Shown: positions 9,069-18,459, counted from the stretch's first letter. The stretch is 64,000 bases of DNA from Paenibacillus tepidiphilus (GCF_008635795.1 NZ_VWRQ01000015.1:124001-188000), one strand, 5' to 3'. Numbers and translations are program-made. The notes: a model not told the origin generated them from the letters alone.

Positions 9069-11204
9069 ATGTCTACGCCTGTCATGGCCACCAAGCTTTA
9101 CATTCCCTCCCCCCGCCCGGATGCGGTGCTGCGCCGGCGGTTGACCGACAAGCTCAGCAAGGGGCTATACCGCCGGCTGACCCTGATATCCGCACCCGCA
9201 GGTTACGGGAAAACGGCCCTCGCCTGCGAATGGCTCGCCGGATGCGGGCGGCCTGCAGCCTGGCTGTCGCTTGAGGAAGGAGACGGCGAACTTGCCCGTT
9301 TTCTAACGGGACTCATCTCGTCGCTGCAGACGCTTGAAGAGAAGATCGGCCAAGGTCTGCTCGCCGTGCTCGGGGCACCTCAGCCGCCACCGGCCGAGGC
9401 GCTGCTGGCGGGGCTTGTGAATGAGCTTGCGGGCGCTGCGGAGCCGTTTATCCTTGTGCTCGACGATTATCATGCAGCCGGGTCAGGCCCGGTCAGCCAT
9501 GCCCTGTCCTACCTGCTGGAGCATCTTCCCCCGCAAATGCATGTGGTGATCACGACCCGCGAGGACCCGGAGCTTCCGCTGGCCCGGCTGCGTGCCCGCG
9601 ACCAGTTGACCGAGCTGCGGGCAGCCGATTTGCGATTTACCCCCGCGGAAGCGGAGGATTTCCTCAACCGCAGCAGGGGCCTAAGCCTGACCGCAGAGCA
9701 AGTCGCCTCGCTGGAGTCGCGCACCGAGGGCTGGATTGCCGGGCTGCAGCTGGCTGCAGTCTCTATGGAGGGGGACCCGGACGCGGAACGGGTGATCCGT
9801 TCCTTCACCGGCAGCCATCATTACGTGCTGGATTACCTGGTAGAAGAGCTTCTGCAGCGCCAGCCGGCTGCAGTTCAAAGGTTCTTGCTGCGCACCTCGG
9901 TCCTCGGCCGTTTATGCGGCGCGCTCTGCGATGAGCTTCTGCCCGGCGCGGAAGTCCCCGGCCAGGAAATCTTAAGCGAGCTGGACCGCAGGAATCTGTT
10001 TATCGTGCCGCTGGATAACGAACGGCAGTGGTACCGTTATCATCATTTGTTCGCCGATGTACTCCGTAAGAAGCTTCAGGACAGCCCGGAAGGGGGCACT
10101 ATTCCCGAGCTGCATAGACGGGCCAGCGTCTGGTATGAACAGCAAGGCCTCGACATTGAAGCGTTTCATCATGCCGCCCGATCCCATGACATCGGACGCG
10201 CCGCATCCTTGCTTGAGGGCAGGGGGATGCCGCTGCATCTCCGCGGGGCGGCGGGAAGCGCCCTGGAATGGCTGGAGTCCCTGCCTGCTGCGGAGCTGGA
10301 TGCCCGGCCCGCCTTGTGGGTAATGTATGGTTCAGCTTTGCTGATGGCGGGCAGGCCGACGGGCGCCGAACAGAAGCTGCGGTCAGCAGAAGCAGCCTTG
10401 GCCGGGGCAGAAGAGGATGCCGGTGGCAGGGAGCTGCACGGGCTGATTGCAGCCACCCGGGCCACACTGTCCTCACTGGCGTTGACCGGCAGCCTGGCCA
10501 GCGCCGAGCAACAATTACAGACCGCAGAGGCAACCCTGCAAAGTGCGGAGCAGGCTGACAGAACCGGCACCCTTGTTGAACTGATTGCCCCGGCAAACGC
10601 AGCAGCGGACAGCAGCATGACGGCAATTGACGAGGTGATTGTCCAGTCCCGCCGTGCGCTTGCATATCTGCGTCCGGACAATCTTCCTGTCCGGACGGCT
10701 GCCGCCTGGATGCTGGGCGTGGCCTGTCAGCGCCGTATGCTTTATTCTGCTGCCCGTGAGGCCTATAACGAAGTGATTGCGAACTGCAGGATGCTCGGCC
10801 ATCAGCTGATGGCGGTCATGGCCATGACCGGCCTTGGCCAGATCGAGGAAGCGGAGAATCAGCGCAGCCTGGCAGCCGGGTACTACCGGGAGGCGCTGCG
10901 TCTGGGCGGCAGTCTGCCGCTTCCGTCTCTGGGTGAAGCGCAGCTGGGTCTGGAGCGTGTAAGCAGGCCGGAAGAGGAGAGCCGGCTGGTTGAGCCGCTT
11001 AGCCCTAGGGAGCTTGAAGTGCTCGCCCTGATTGCCCAGGGGCTGTCGAACCGGGAGATCGGCGAGCGGCTGTATTTGGCCCTGGACACGGTCAAGGGGC
11101 ATAACCGCAGGATTTTTGAGAAATTGCAGGTGCAAAGACGGACGGAAGCGGTTGCCCGGGCTGCCGAGTGGAACCTGATTCCGGATACCCGCAAACCACA
11201 CTAA
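9069..11204 (+). CDS. MalT-like LuxR family ATP-dependent regulator
   Basis: Regulator of 711 residues. The N-terminal STAND ATPase has a Walker A SAPAGYGKTAL near residue 45 and Walker B FILVLDDYH near residue 125. The middle is made of alanine-rich helical (TPR/SUPR-like) repeats. The C-terminal LuxR helix-turn-helix is SPRELEVLALIAQGLSNREIGERLYLALDTVKGHNRRIFEKL, quoted here only as its two ends SPRELEVLAL and DTVKGHNRRI. AGGGGG lies 8 bases before the ATG. It is shorter than typical MalT (about 900), with a reduced repeat region. It probably controls the DUF4386 gene just downstream; the inducer is unknown. Confidence 0.9.
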   Translation: MSTPVMATKLYIPSPRPDAVLRRRLTDKLSKGLYRRLTLISAPAGYGKTALACEWLAGCGRPAAWLSLEEGDGELARFLTGLISSLQTLEEKIGQGLLAVLGAPQPPPAEALLAGLVNELAGAAEPFILVLDDYHAAGSGPVSHALSYLLEHLPPQMHVVITTREDPELPLARLRARDQLTELRAADLRFTPAEAEDFLNRSRGLSLTAEQVASLESRTEGWIAGLQLAAVSMEGDPDAERVIRSFTGSHHYVLDYLVEELLQRQPAAVQRFLLRTSVLGRLCGALCDELLPGAEVPGQEILSELDRRNLFIVPLDNERQWYRYHHLFADVLRKKLQDSPEGGTIPELHRRASVWYEQQGLDIEAFHHAARSHDIGRAASLLEGRGMPLHLRGAAGSALEWLESLPAAELDARPALWVMYGSALLMAGRPTGAEQKLRSAEAALAGAEEDAGGRELHGLIAATRATLSSLALTGSLASAEQQLQTAEATLQSAEQADRTGTLVELIAPANAAADSSMTAIDEVIVQSRRALAYLRPDNLPVRTAAAWMLGVACQRRMLYSAAREAYNEVIANCRMLGHQLMAVMAMTGLGQIEEAENQRSLAAGYYREALRLGGSLPLPSLGEAQLGLERVSRPEEESRLVEPLSPRELEVLALIAQGLSNREIGERLYLALDTVKGHNRRIFEKLQVQRRTEAVARAAEWNLIPDTRKPH

Positions 11205-11268
11205 AGTGTCTACAGCCCCCAATCCTCCCCAGGCTATACTGCTAGTAAATTAGCCGGGGGTGGTTCGC

Positions 11269-11919
11269 ATGAAGAGAGTGTCCAGAGTGGTTGGCTTGCT
11301 GTTTCTTGCGTCAACAGGTGTGTATTTGCTGGGGAGCGGGCTTCTGGAGCCGGTGCTGGACCGGCCGGAGCTGCTCGGGAGTCTGTACCCGGAACGGGCC
11401 GCTGTCATTACGGGGTTCTTTCTGGAGCTCATTAACGCTGTAGCGGTGCTGGCGATTGGTATGCTGCTGTACCCGATCCTGAACAAGCATAACGAGGCGC
11501 TGGCACTGGGGTACTTCGGTTCAAGGTTGATAGAATCCGTACTGCTCATCTTAAGTGCAGCCGCACCTCTAATCCTTATCCAACTCAGTAAAGACTCTAT
11601 CACAGGAGGGGCTGCCGGGGGAACGGACTATACGGCAGCTGCCAATATGTTGACGGAAGGATATTCGCTGCTCTTTCAGATCGCCATGATCGTACTGGGC
11701 TTGGGCAGCTTGCTGCTGTGCACGGTTCTCTATCGGTCACGGCTGGTTCCGCGGTTCTTGTCCATTCTGGGGTACGCCGGTTATGCGGCTCTTCTGGCGA
11801 GCGGCTGCCTGGCGCTGCTTGGGCTGGAGAGCGGCCCTGTTCTGTATGTTCCGGGAGCCATCTTCGAAATTGCCTTTCCCTTGTGGCTTATATTTAAAGG
11901 CTTCAAGCAGCGGGCGTAG
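11269..11919 (+). CDS. DUF4386 integral membrane protein
   Basis: Membrane protein of 216 residues with six hydrophobic segments and the DUF4386 features: VVGLLFLASTGVYLLG at the N-terminus, ITGFFLELINAVAVLAIGMLLYPIL in the second and third segments and GYFGSRLIESVLL. The ATG at 11269 is preceded by GGGGGTGG. It follows the MalT-like gene by 65 bases, a pairing common in Firmicutes, so it is a likely regulatory target. Function unknown. Confidence 0.85.
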   Translation: MKRVSRVVGLLFLASTGVYLLGSGLLEPVLDRPELLGSLYPERAAVITGFFLELINAVAVLAIGMLLYPILNKHNEALALGYFGSRLIESVLLILSAAAPLILIQLSKDSITGGAAGGTDYTAAANMLTEGYSLLFQIAMIVLGLGSLLLCTVLYRSRLVPRFLSILGYAGYAALLASGCLALLGLESGPVLYVPGAIFEIAFPLWLIFKGFKQRA

Positions 11920-12028
11920 TCCTGCTATAGCCCAGCCCTATAACTTGCCATAGGGCATTGATAGAACGGTCCTCCCTCCACGTTGTGCTATAGTAAATCT
12001 AACATTTAACCGACGAGGAGATTGCCCG

Positions 12029-13168
12029 ATGACCACTCAAACCGAACCTAAACAGCGGACCGTTACACCATTCCGATACGATATTGTTGGCAGCTTCCTG
12101 CGCCCGGCGGCGCTCAAGGAAGCAAGACTGAAATTCAAGAGCGGTGAGCTCAGCGCCGGGCAGCTGGAGGAAGTGGAGAACGCCGAGATCGTGAAGCTTG
12201 TGCAGAAACAGAAGGAAGTGGGCCTTAAGGCCGTAACGGACGGCGAATTCCGCCGCTCCTGGTGGCATCTGGACTTCTTCTGGGGCTTCGACGGCGTGGA
12301 GCGGACGATCATTGACCAGGGCTACCAGTTCAATGGTGCCGAGTCGAGACCGGAAACGGCCCGCCTGAGCGGCAAAATCAGCTACACCGGCCATCCCTTC
12401 GTCGCGCATTATACCTTCCTGAAAAGCATCGCCGGCGACGATGTCGTTGCCCGCCAATCGGTTCCTGCAGCCGCGCAGCTCCTGTTCGAGCTGGACCGCG
12501 TGGAGAACCAGGAGAGCACCCGGACACTCTATCCGAACCGGGAAGAGCTGCTTGCGGATATTGCCAAAGCGTACAAAGCGGCGGCGCTTGATCTCTATGC
12601 AGCGGGCTGCCGCAGCCTCCAATTTGACGATTGCACGTGGGGAGCGCTGTGCGACGAGCAGTACATCGCCATCATGGAGCAGGTCGGAGTGAACGTAGCC
12701 GAGTATGCCAAAGAGCTGGCGGGGCTGAACGCCGCTGTAGTATCCGGCCTGCCGGAAGATCTCGTTGTTACGACACATGTGTGCCGGGGCAACTATGTAT
12801 CGACGTTTGCAGGAGTGGGCGGAGGCTATGAGCCTATCGTGCAGACGCTGCTGGGCATCGACAACTACTCCGGCTTCTATCTGGAGTTCGATACCGACCG
12901 GGCCGGCGACTTCAAGCCGCTGCGTTATCTGAAGGACAACCAGCAGGTAGTGCTGGGTCTCTTCTCCTCCAAGTTCGGGGAGCTGGAGAACAAGGAGGAC
13001 ATCCTTAAGCGGATCGAGGAAGCGCAGCAATACGTCGATCTGGACCGGATCTGCCTGAGCCCGCAGTGCGGCTTCGCTTCCACGGAGGAAGGTAACCACC
13101 TGAGCGAGGAGCAGCAGTGGCGCAAGCTGGCGTTCATCAAGGAGATTGCCGAGGAAATCTGGAAGTAA
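12029..13168 (+). CDS. MetE-like methionine synthase (YxjG/YxjH type)
   Basis: Enzyme of 379 residues resembling the C-terminal catalytic half of cobalamin-independent methionine synthase. The expected zinc ligands are present: the His-x-Cys pair in THVCRGNY, the Glu in YLEFDTD, and the Cys in SPQCGFAS. It lacks the N-terminal half of full MetE (about 750 residues), as in the YxjG/YxjH branch, which probably methylates homocysteine with an unidentified donor. A GACGAGGAG ribosome site precedes the ATG. Unlike the B. subtilis genes, there is no S-box riboswitch in the 109 bases upstream. Confidence 0.88.
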   Translation: MTTQTEPKQRTVTPFRYDIVGSFLRPAALKEARLKFKSGELSAGQLEEVENAEIVKLVQKQKEVGLKAVTDGEFRRSWWHLDFFWGFDGVERTIIDQGYQFNGAESRPETARLSGKISYTGHPFVAHYTFLKSIAGDDVVARQSVPAAAQLLFELDRVENQESTRTLYPNREELLADIAKAYKAAALDLYAAGCRSLQFDDCTWGALCDEQYIAIMEQVGVNVAEYAKELAGLNAAVVSGLPEDLVVTTHVCRGNYVSTFAGVGGGYEPIVQTLLGIDNYSGFYLEFDTDRAGDFKPLRYLKDNQQVVLGLFSSKFGELENKEDILKRIEEAQQYVDLDRICLSPQCGFASTEEGNHLSEEQQWRKLAFIKEIAEEIWK

Positions 13169-13203
13169 TGCAGTAGTAACCGGCAGTATAACAGCAGCAA
13201 CAG

Positions 13204-13239
13204 CAGCCGTACGGAGGAATAATCCGTACGGCTGTTTTG
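13204..13239 (+). terminator. Intrinsic terminator after the MetE-like gene
   Basis: Perfect 12-bp stem CAGCCGTACGGA / TCCGTACGGCTG with a 7-base loop, followed by TTTTG, 36 bases after the stop codon. Confidence 0.88.
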
Positions 13240-13266
13240 TCTATTGGATGGATCGGGGCCGCAGGC

Positions 13267-14100
13267 TTAACTCGCAGGCTTGGTTCCGCACGCCATGAAG
13301 AACAGCATCATCGCATGGGCATCGGGCGAAGCGTTAAAATGCTCATAGGCCGTGTTGAGTGCGTCATACTCAGCCTGAGTTATAATGCCTTGCTTGTAAA
13401 ACGCCGTGAACCGGTTAATATCGAGCTGCCGCTTGAAGCCCTCCAGGCCGTGCAGGTCGCTATGCTGGATAACGGCTTCCATATCGACCTCTGTGAACCC
13501 GGAATCGGAGAACAGCCGCGGCAGGCTTCTGCCGATATAGCGGTTGCCGCCGCACGCAGCCTGCTGGCGGGCGAGTTTGTTCAAGATCGACGGCAGGATG
13601 TCGAGATCGGGATATAACGCCCCGAACATGCCGTCATCAATATCAATGATCACCAGCTTGCCGCCCGGCTTCAGTACGCGTCTGATTTCCGCAGCCGCCT
13701 GCAGCGGGTGATGCAAATGCAGGAAGATCAGCCGGGCCACCACAAAGTCATATGTATTGTCCGGCAGACCCGTCTCATACACAGAGGCCTGTGTGAACTG
13801 CAGTCTTGCTCCAGGCACATCCCCCAGCCTGCGCTTGGCCGTTTCCAGCAGGCTTTCATCAATATCCAGCGCCGTGATTTTACTGTTCGGCAGGTGATTC
13901 AGCAGCTGCCCGGTAACGAACCCCGGTCCCGCTCCCACCTCCAGGATGTTCATTCCGTCTGATAATCCGAATCATTGCAGCGTGCGGTATTCTTTGTCCC
14001 AGCCCATCAGCGCCTGTTCCTGCAAGCGCAGCAGCTCTGCCTCGGCCCCGACACGATCACTGACGTTCTGAAAATTGTACGTGGAGTTGCGTGCACCCAT
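13267..14100 (-). pseudogene. SAM-dependent methyltransferase, interrupted by an in-frame TGA
   Basis: Class I methyltransferase of 277 codons. The natural start is the ATG at 14100 (GGGAGG upstream), reading MGARNSTYNFQNVSDRVGAE for 42 codons to a TGA at 13972-13974. The same frame continues after it with motif I (NILEVGAGPGFVTG), the acidic residue after strand 2 (ALDIDESLL) and the rest of the domain, including VIDIDDGMFG and the C-terminal helices. A restart at the ATG at 13953 would give 228 residues without the N-terminal helices and has no clear ribosome site. A single substitution (for example CGA or TGG to TGA) explains the break; a sequencing error is also possible. Confidence 0.8.
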
Positions 14101-14367
14101 AGATATTCCTCCCGGTTTGTGAATGAACAATGGAATGAATGCGCTCCTGGCGGTTGTACACGGATGAATTTGATAATTTTACCACACAGGCGGCAGGGAT
14201 GGGGGTGATTTTAAAGTGATTTTAGAGTGACGTTATAGTGCTTTTTACAGTATGTATTGTCCTTTTAAACCGTTCATTGCCTATTCTCCGCATAAGGCAT
14301 AATGATATCCTTGCTCTATAAACAGTACGTACTGCTAATCTTTCAATTCAGAATGGAGAGACCGGGA

Positions 14368-15072
14368 ATGGGCAAGGACCATAGGATTAAGGCGATGCTG
14401 TCGGATAAAGTAAATATGACACCGGACGGCTTTGTCGCTGACGAATTAAGCGCGGAGCAGTTCGCGGCGTGTTATGAACTGTTTTTTGACAATGTTCTGG
14501 AGATTGCTTCATCCGAGATTGCGGATGTGGAGGGGTATGGCGAGTTCGATGAAAATTGCATGCCGCCGTATGCGACCTGCAGGGAGTATTTAATCGGTAC
14601 TTTTGCCGACGATCAGGAAGGGTATTGGTACAATTGGCGGGAAATGTTCGATACGACGGTTCTGGACCGCGAATTCTTCGAGCAGTATTTTAAGGAGATG
14701 ACGGACCGAATCCACTATTGTGAAGGGCTGCGTTACCTGGTCTACAACAATACGTTCTTCGTGAATATGATTACCGATGGCAAGACGGCGGTCGGGTTTC
14801 CGGACTGGAGCAGAGCGGGGATCGCCGATTTCCTGCTGGATTTTGTCTGTATGGACCTCAATAAGCCGTACCTGAGAATCCCGGAGCTGCTGTTCGGATA
14901 CTGCAAGAAGAGGGGGATCGTCATCCCGGATTTCCAGGAAAGATTCCTGTGTATGGCGTATTATAAAGGCATTGATACCTTGCGCTGGCATGCCTCGATT
15001 GATGACAATTGTTCCTGTGAGTCCATTATGCAATCCATCCGTGAACTGAAGGACCGTCTGTATTCCTTATAA
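14368..15072 (+). CDS. APH-like protein lacking the catalytic motif and N-lobe
   Basis: Protein of about 234 residues that resembles the C-lobe of aminoglycoside/hygromycin phosphotransferases: GYGEFDEN, YATCREYL, GYWYNWREMFDTT, then LVYNNTFFVNMITDGKTAVG, DWSRAGIADFLLD and the C-terminal helices. The normal catalytic HGD of the loop is replaced by VYN, and the glycine-rich ATP-binding N-lobe is absent, since only about 50 residues precede the GYGEFDEN block. It is therefore probably not an active kinase. Start chosen at 14368 after GGAGAG. It is followed after 14 bases by a CD3324-type gene, likely in one transcript. Confidence 0.6.
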   Translation: MGKDHRIKAMLSDKVNMTPDGFVADELSAEQFAACYELFFDNVLEIASSEIADVEGYGEFDENCMPPYATCREYLIGTFADDQEGYWYNWREMFDTTVLDREFFEQYFKEMTDRIHYCEGLRYLVYNNTFFVNMITDGKTAVGFPDWSRAGIADFLLDFVCMDLNKPYLRIPELLFGYCKKRGIVIPDFQERFLCMAYYKGIDTLRWHASIDDNCSCESIMQSIRELKDRLYSL

Positions 15073-15086
15073 ATGGTGATGAAGAG

Positions 15087-15785
15087 ATGAAATATGAGAA
15101 TGCTGGTGAGGTATTGCCGGAGGAGCTGCTGCGGGAGCTGCAGAAATTCGCGGCCGGAAAGCTGCTCTACATTCCTTTGGGGGAAGACAAGAAAGCGTGG
15201 GGCGAGACCTCCGGCTACCGGAATCAGCTGCATAAGCGCAATCATATGATCCGCAATAAGTATGCGCATGGAGTAACGGTGTCGGAGCTGGCCGATGAGT
15301 ACTTTCTGTCTCTGGATTCCATCAAAAAAATCATCTACACGAAGAAGAACGGCGGACATCTGGCCTATGCTCCGACTGTGGAATCGGCTGTCCGCTATGC
15401 CAATGCCGGGATGATGGAAGAATGGATCGAAGCCTATCTGCTGTTTACCCGCAAAATGGCCCTGCCCCTGCAGAAATCGGCAGAAGAGGATTATTACTAT
15501 GTCGGTGTGGTGAAGCTTCCGCTGCGGCTCATTCAGCGTGAGGGCACGGAGTCCGGGGAGCAGGAAGCGGACGTTGCTGGAGAAGGTGCGGGCGCTGACC
15601 TGCCGCTGCTTGTGCACTATGAGGAACGGAAATTCCACTGCACGGTGCACTCGGAGCTGTTGGCCGTCTTAAGGCAACGCAAGATTAACGCTTATCCCGC
15701 AATCCTCATGATGAAGGGCAAGGACGACTACCAGAGGTTCAAGAAATACTATGGCAGTGTGCTTTACTATGTGGGCAGTGAATGA
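15087..15785 (+). CDS. CD3324-like DNA-binding domain fused to an unknown C-terminal domain
   Basis: Protein of 232 residues. Residues 1-90 (MKYENAGEVLPEELL, YIPLGEDKKAWGE, KRNHMIRNKYAHGVTVSELAD, YFLSLDSIKKIIY) match the Mor/CD3324 type of short helix-turn-helix protein, which is normally the entire protein. A further 140 residues follow, with a helical part (MMEEWIEAYLLFTRKMAL) and a mixed part (YYYVGVVKLPLRLI, ERKFHCTVHSELLAVL) that I do not recognise. GAAGAG precedes the ATG weakly. Context with the APH-like gene suggests a small regulatory or sensory pair; that is inference. Confidence 0.65.
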   Translation: MKYENAGEVLPEELLRELQKFAAGKLLYIPLGEDKKAWGETSGYRNQLHKRNHMIRNKYAHGVTVSELADEYFLSLDSIKKIIYTKKNGGHLAYAPTVESAVRYANAGMMEEWIEAYLLFTRKMALPLQKSAEEDYYYVGVVKLPLRLIQREGTESGEQEADVAGEGAGADLPLLVHYEERKFHCTVHSELLAVLRQRKINAYPAILMMKGKDDYQRFKKYYGSVLYYVGSE

Positions 15786-15813
15786 ATCCTTCCTGAGGAA
15801 AAGATGACAAACG

Positions 15814-15838
15814 GCCATCCCGACCGGGATGGCTTTAG
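15814..15838. terminator. Hairpin between convergent genes
   Basis: Stem GCCATCCC / GGGATGGC with a GACC loop lies between the CD3324-like gene (plus) and the ABC-2 permease (minus). It has only short T-rich flanks, so terminator strength is uncertain. Confidence 0.6.
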
Positions 15839-15866
15839 CTTTGCCTGCTATTTAGCTGTTAGGCAT

Positions 15867-17111
15867 TTAGCTGACCTCATGCCTATGGAAGCCCCGCCAG
15901 GCGAAGGGGAGAAGCAGGACAGTTATGCAGAGAGCGGTCCAGCCAATGGCAGCAGGCATCGTCAGTCTCAGGCCGAGGACATGCAGCAGATCATAGTCAT
16001 TGAACGTGTCAAAAACCTGCGTCTGCCTGCCCGGCAGAAGGGCCAGCAGCTGATTGAACAGCGGACTCTTGCCCTGCGGAATGAAGAGAGGAGCAAAGAG
16101 CAGCACGACACTCCAGACAATGACGGAGAACGGCGTGCGCATCCGCGAAGAGAGCAGCAGGGTGAAGCTTACGATGGCCAGGCAGGCCAGCCAGCCGATC
16201 AGCGTGGTCAGGAGAAACGCGCCGAGCACGGTAATAGGATAGGGGGAATGAAGGTATCGCGTGTCCAGGGTCTGGAAGGACGAATTCCATCCTGAAGTCC
16301 CGTAGACGCTTAAAGATAAGCCCAGTGTTACAAGCCAGCCCAGCAGGAACATGCCGCTGGAGAACAGGAACGCGGCGCCGATCTTCGCCCGGATGAGCTT
16401 GCCCCGGCCATGCCGGGTGGAGAGGACGATGGCATCGGACCCGCTCTGGTATTCGCCGGAGAAGACCGGGGCGGTGCAGATGCTGAGCACGAAGCAGGCG
16501 ATCAGAAAAAACATGCTGGAGTTCACCAGGGGATAGTACCAGCCTTTGGTATAATCAAATTTCAGCGGAACGGCGATCTTCTCGTTCATCTGCCGGAAGG
16601 TTGCTTTGTCGACATCGGAGTACGCGTTGCCTTCGGGGTTCTGTTCCAGATAGCTCTCAATATACGCTGTCCGCTGCTCGTAGAAGGTGGCCGCTTTCTC
16701 GGGAGTAAGGGTGTCGACTACGAAATAATCGTATTCAGTGGCTGGAGAGAAGCCGGTGCGGAGGAAACCTAGTACCGGCCATTCGGGGTAGGCTTTGTAA
16801 AAGTCCTCGTTTGACATATAGGAGATGCCCCCATCGGTAACCTTGGTTGAATGGCTCAGTATCTGCTGATAGCGCGAGACGACCTGGGAGAAAACCTCAG
16901 GGGTCAGCTCCCCCTTAAAGCTGGCGGCATAGCGCTTCTCGGCAGCAATCGAAGCTAATCCTTTAACCTCCCCGTTCGCATCGTATGATTTTTCCGAAAA
17001 GATGGGCACCACGGTACTGAGTACCGACACAATGAGGATGCCGAGCAGCCCGAAGAGGGTAGACTTGCGGCGGATGAGCTTGCGCAGCTCATAACCGGTC
17101 AATGTATTCAA
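15867..17111 (-). CDS. ABC-2 type exporter permease
   Basis: Membrane protein of 414 residues. It has one N-terminal helix (STLFGLLGILIVSVLSTVVPIF), a large extracytoplasmic loop of about 150 residues, and five C-terminal helices, the usual ABC-2 layout. The ATG overlaps the end of the ATPase gene by 4 bases (ATGA), so the two subunits are made in equal amounts. It is the last gene of the cluster with the ECF sigma factor. The substrate is not known. Confidence 0.85.
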   Translation of the reverse strand: MNTLTGYELRKLIRRKSTLFGLLGILIVSVLSTVVPIFSEKSYDANGEVKGLASIAAEKRYAASFKGELTPEVFSQVVSRYQQILSHSTKVTDGGISYMSNEDFYKAYPEWPVLGFLRTGFSPATEYDYFVVDTLTPEKAATFYEQRTAYIESYLEQNPEGNAYSDVDKATFRQMNEKIAVPLKFDYTKGWYYPLVNSSMFFLIACFVLSICTAPVFSGEYQSGSDAIVLSTRHGRGKLIRAKIGAAFLFSSGMFLLGWLVTLGLSLSVYGTSGWNSSFQTLDTRYLHSPYPITVLGAFLLTTLIGWLACLAIVSFTLLLSSRMRTPFSVIVWSVVLLFAPLFIPQGKSPLFNQLLALLPGRQTQVFDTFNDYDLLHVLGLRLTMPAAIGWTALCITVLLLPFAWRGFHRHEVS

Positions 17112-18016
17112 GCTTCTTCCTCCTTTCGCATCGGGTCCAGCGGGTCCTGCTCCTCATGGAAGTGGTACAGATACAGATCCTCCAGGGTCGGCGCTGCGGG
17201 TACCGCGCCTGCGGCGGGCGGAGCAGCGGAGGCGGAGATGACGCGCAGCTCGACTTCGCTGCCTTCATGCTTCAGGCTGCTGATCAGAAAGGCATTGCTG
17301 AAGCGCTCGGCTTCCCGCTCGGGCAGGCGGCATAGCCAGACATGCCCCTCCATGCTGGCAGTAAGATGCTGGGCGGTTCCGCTCATAAGAATGCGCCCCT
17401 TCTTCATGATAAGAATCTGATGCGCGATATGCTCGACATCGGGCACGATGTGGGTGGACAGCAGCACGATCTTGTTCTTGGCTAGATCGGCGATCATATT
17501 GCGGAAGCGGATCCGCTCCTTCGGGTCGAGCCCGGCGGTCGGCTCGTCGAGGACGAGGATGCCGGGATCGTTCAGCAGCGCCTGCGCGATGCCGAGCCGC
17601 TGCTTCATCCCGCCGGAGAAGGTGCGGATCTTCTTGCGGGAGGCGTCAGCCAGCGAGACCCGTTCGAGCAGCTCTGTTGTGCGGCGCTTGGCGGCGCTTG
17701 GAGTGAGCCCCTTCAGCGTTGCGATGTAGTGCATAAATTCGCGGGCTGTGAAGTCCGGGTAATAGCCGAAGTCCTGCGGCAAATAGCCGAGCAGATCGCG
17801 GTACTTCTCGCCGAGGACAGCGATAGGCTGTCCGTCCAGCGCAATGTGGCCGGAGGTGGGCGAGAGAACGCCGCAGATCATGCGCATCAGTGTCGTCTTG
17901 CCGGCGCCGTTGGCGCCGAGCAGACCGTAGACGCCCGGATACAAATGCGCCGAAATATTGTCTACGGCCGATGCCTTGCCGTAACGCTTGCTTACGGCTT
18001 GGAGCGTCAGTTCCAT
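17108..18016 (-). CDS. ABC transporter ATP-binding protein
   Basis: ATPase of 302 residues with Walker A GANGAGKTT (residues 35-43), Q-loop LPQDFGYYPDFTAREFM, signature FSGGMKQRLGIAQAL, Walker B GILVLDEPTAGLD and H-loop STHIVPDVE. A C-terminal accessory part of about 80 residues is rich in Ala/Pro near the end. AAAGGGGA precedes the ATG. It forms an exporter with the overlapping ABC-2 permease gene. Between it and the next upstream gene lie 443 bases of intergenic repeats, so it may have its own promoter. Confidence 0.93.
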   Translation of the reverse strand: MELTLQAVSKRYGKASAVDNISAHLYPGVYGLLGANGAGKTTLMRMICGVLSPTSGHIALDGQPIAVLGEKYRDLLGYLPQDFGYYPDFTAREFMHYIATLKGLTPSAAKRRTTELLERVSLADASRKKIRTFSGGMKQRLGIAQALLNDPGILVLDEPTAGLDPKERIRFRNMIADLAKNKIVLLSTHIVPDVEHIAHQILIMKKGRILMSGTAQHLTASMEGHVWLCRLPEREAERFSNAFLISSLKHEGSEVELRVISASAAPPAAGAVPAAPTLEDLYLYHFHEEQDPLDPMRKEEEA

Positions 18017-18127
18017 AATGGGGCAGTCCCCTTTCTAGGGTAAGCTGAACAGAAAGTCAGCACATAAGAATGTGATATGTAGTACCTTTACCAATGATGA
18101 ACGAATGGAAACCCCAGCTCGCAGACT

Positions 18128-18264
18128 CTAGTTGGAAAATCGCCACTTAATTTCACCAATAGGGTGGATGATCACTGATCTAGTTGGATATCCGCCACTT
18201 AATATGGGTGAAAATTAAGGATTCCCTCGACATTGTCCCAATTAAGTGGCGAAAGTCGAACTAG
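18128..18264. repeat. Composite intergenic repeat, family B, copy 1
   Basis: Three copies of a 24-26 base motif, consensus TAGTTGGATWTCCGCCACTTAAT: direct at 18128-18153 and 18180-18204 (52 bases apart), then inverted at 18240-18264. A second set with the same order (two direct, one inverted) occurs at 42027-42219. No open reading frame or transposase is associated. It lies in the gap between the ABC ATPase and the membrane-protein gene. Confidence 0.75.
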
Positions 18265-18318
18265 ATGGCTGAACTCTGTAAAAACGGCAGAATTAGTGTG
18301 CGAAAATCAAATTAGTAC

Positions 18319-18459
18319 ATTGACCAAGTCAAATAAAAGGACAATATGTGCAGTCATCTCGAGCCGTTACTCGCAAGTTAGACGGGGTATAGCTACAATT
18401 TGATGCGGTCAAGGTACTTGTGCACTGGCCAAGTCCAATTTAAGGACGATATGCGCAGG
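18319..18459 (+). repeat. Direct repeat pair, family C
   Basis: Two direct copies about 105 bases apart, at roughly 18322-18354 and 18427-18459. They share CCAAGTC, AAGGAC and ATATG with GCAG in the same order (30 bases, a few substitutions). The second copy ends exactly against the stop codon of the membrane-protein gene. Nothing else is recognised in this intergenic stretch (18017-18459). Confidence 0.65.

Noticed and set aside
11920..12028. S-box (SAM) riboswitch before the MetE-like gene
   Set aside because: The gap is 109 bases, without the conserved S-box blocks or a terminator.
18128..18264. CRISPR-like array
   Set aside because: Repeats are imperfect, in both orientations and only three; no cas genes are near. 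The same holds for 25877-26065.
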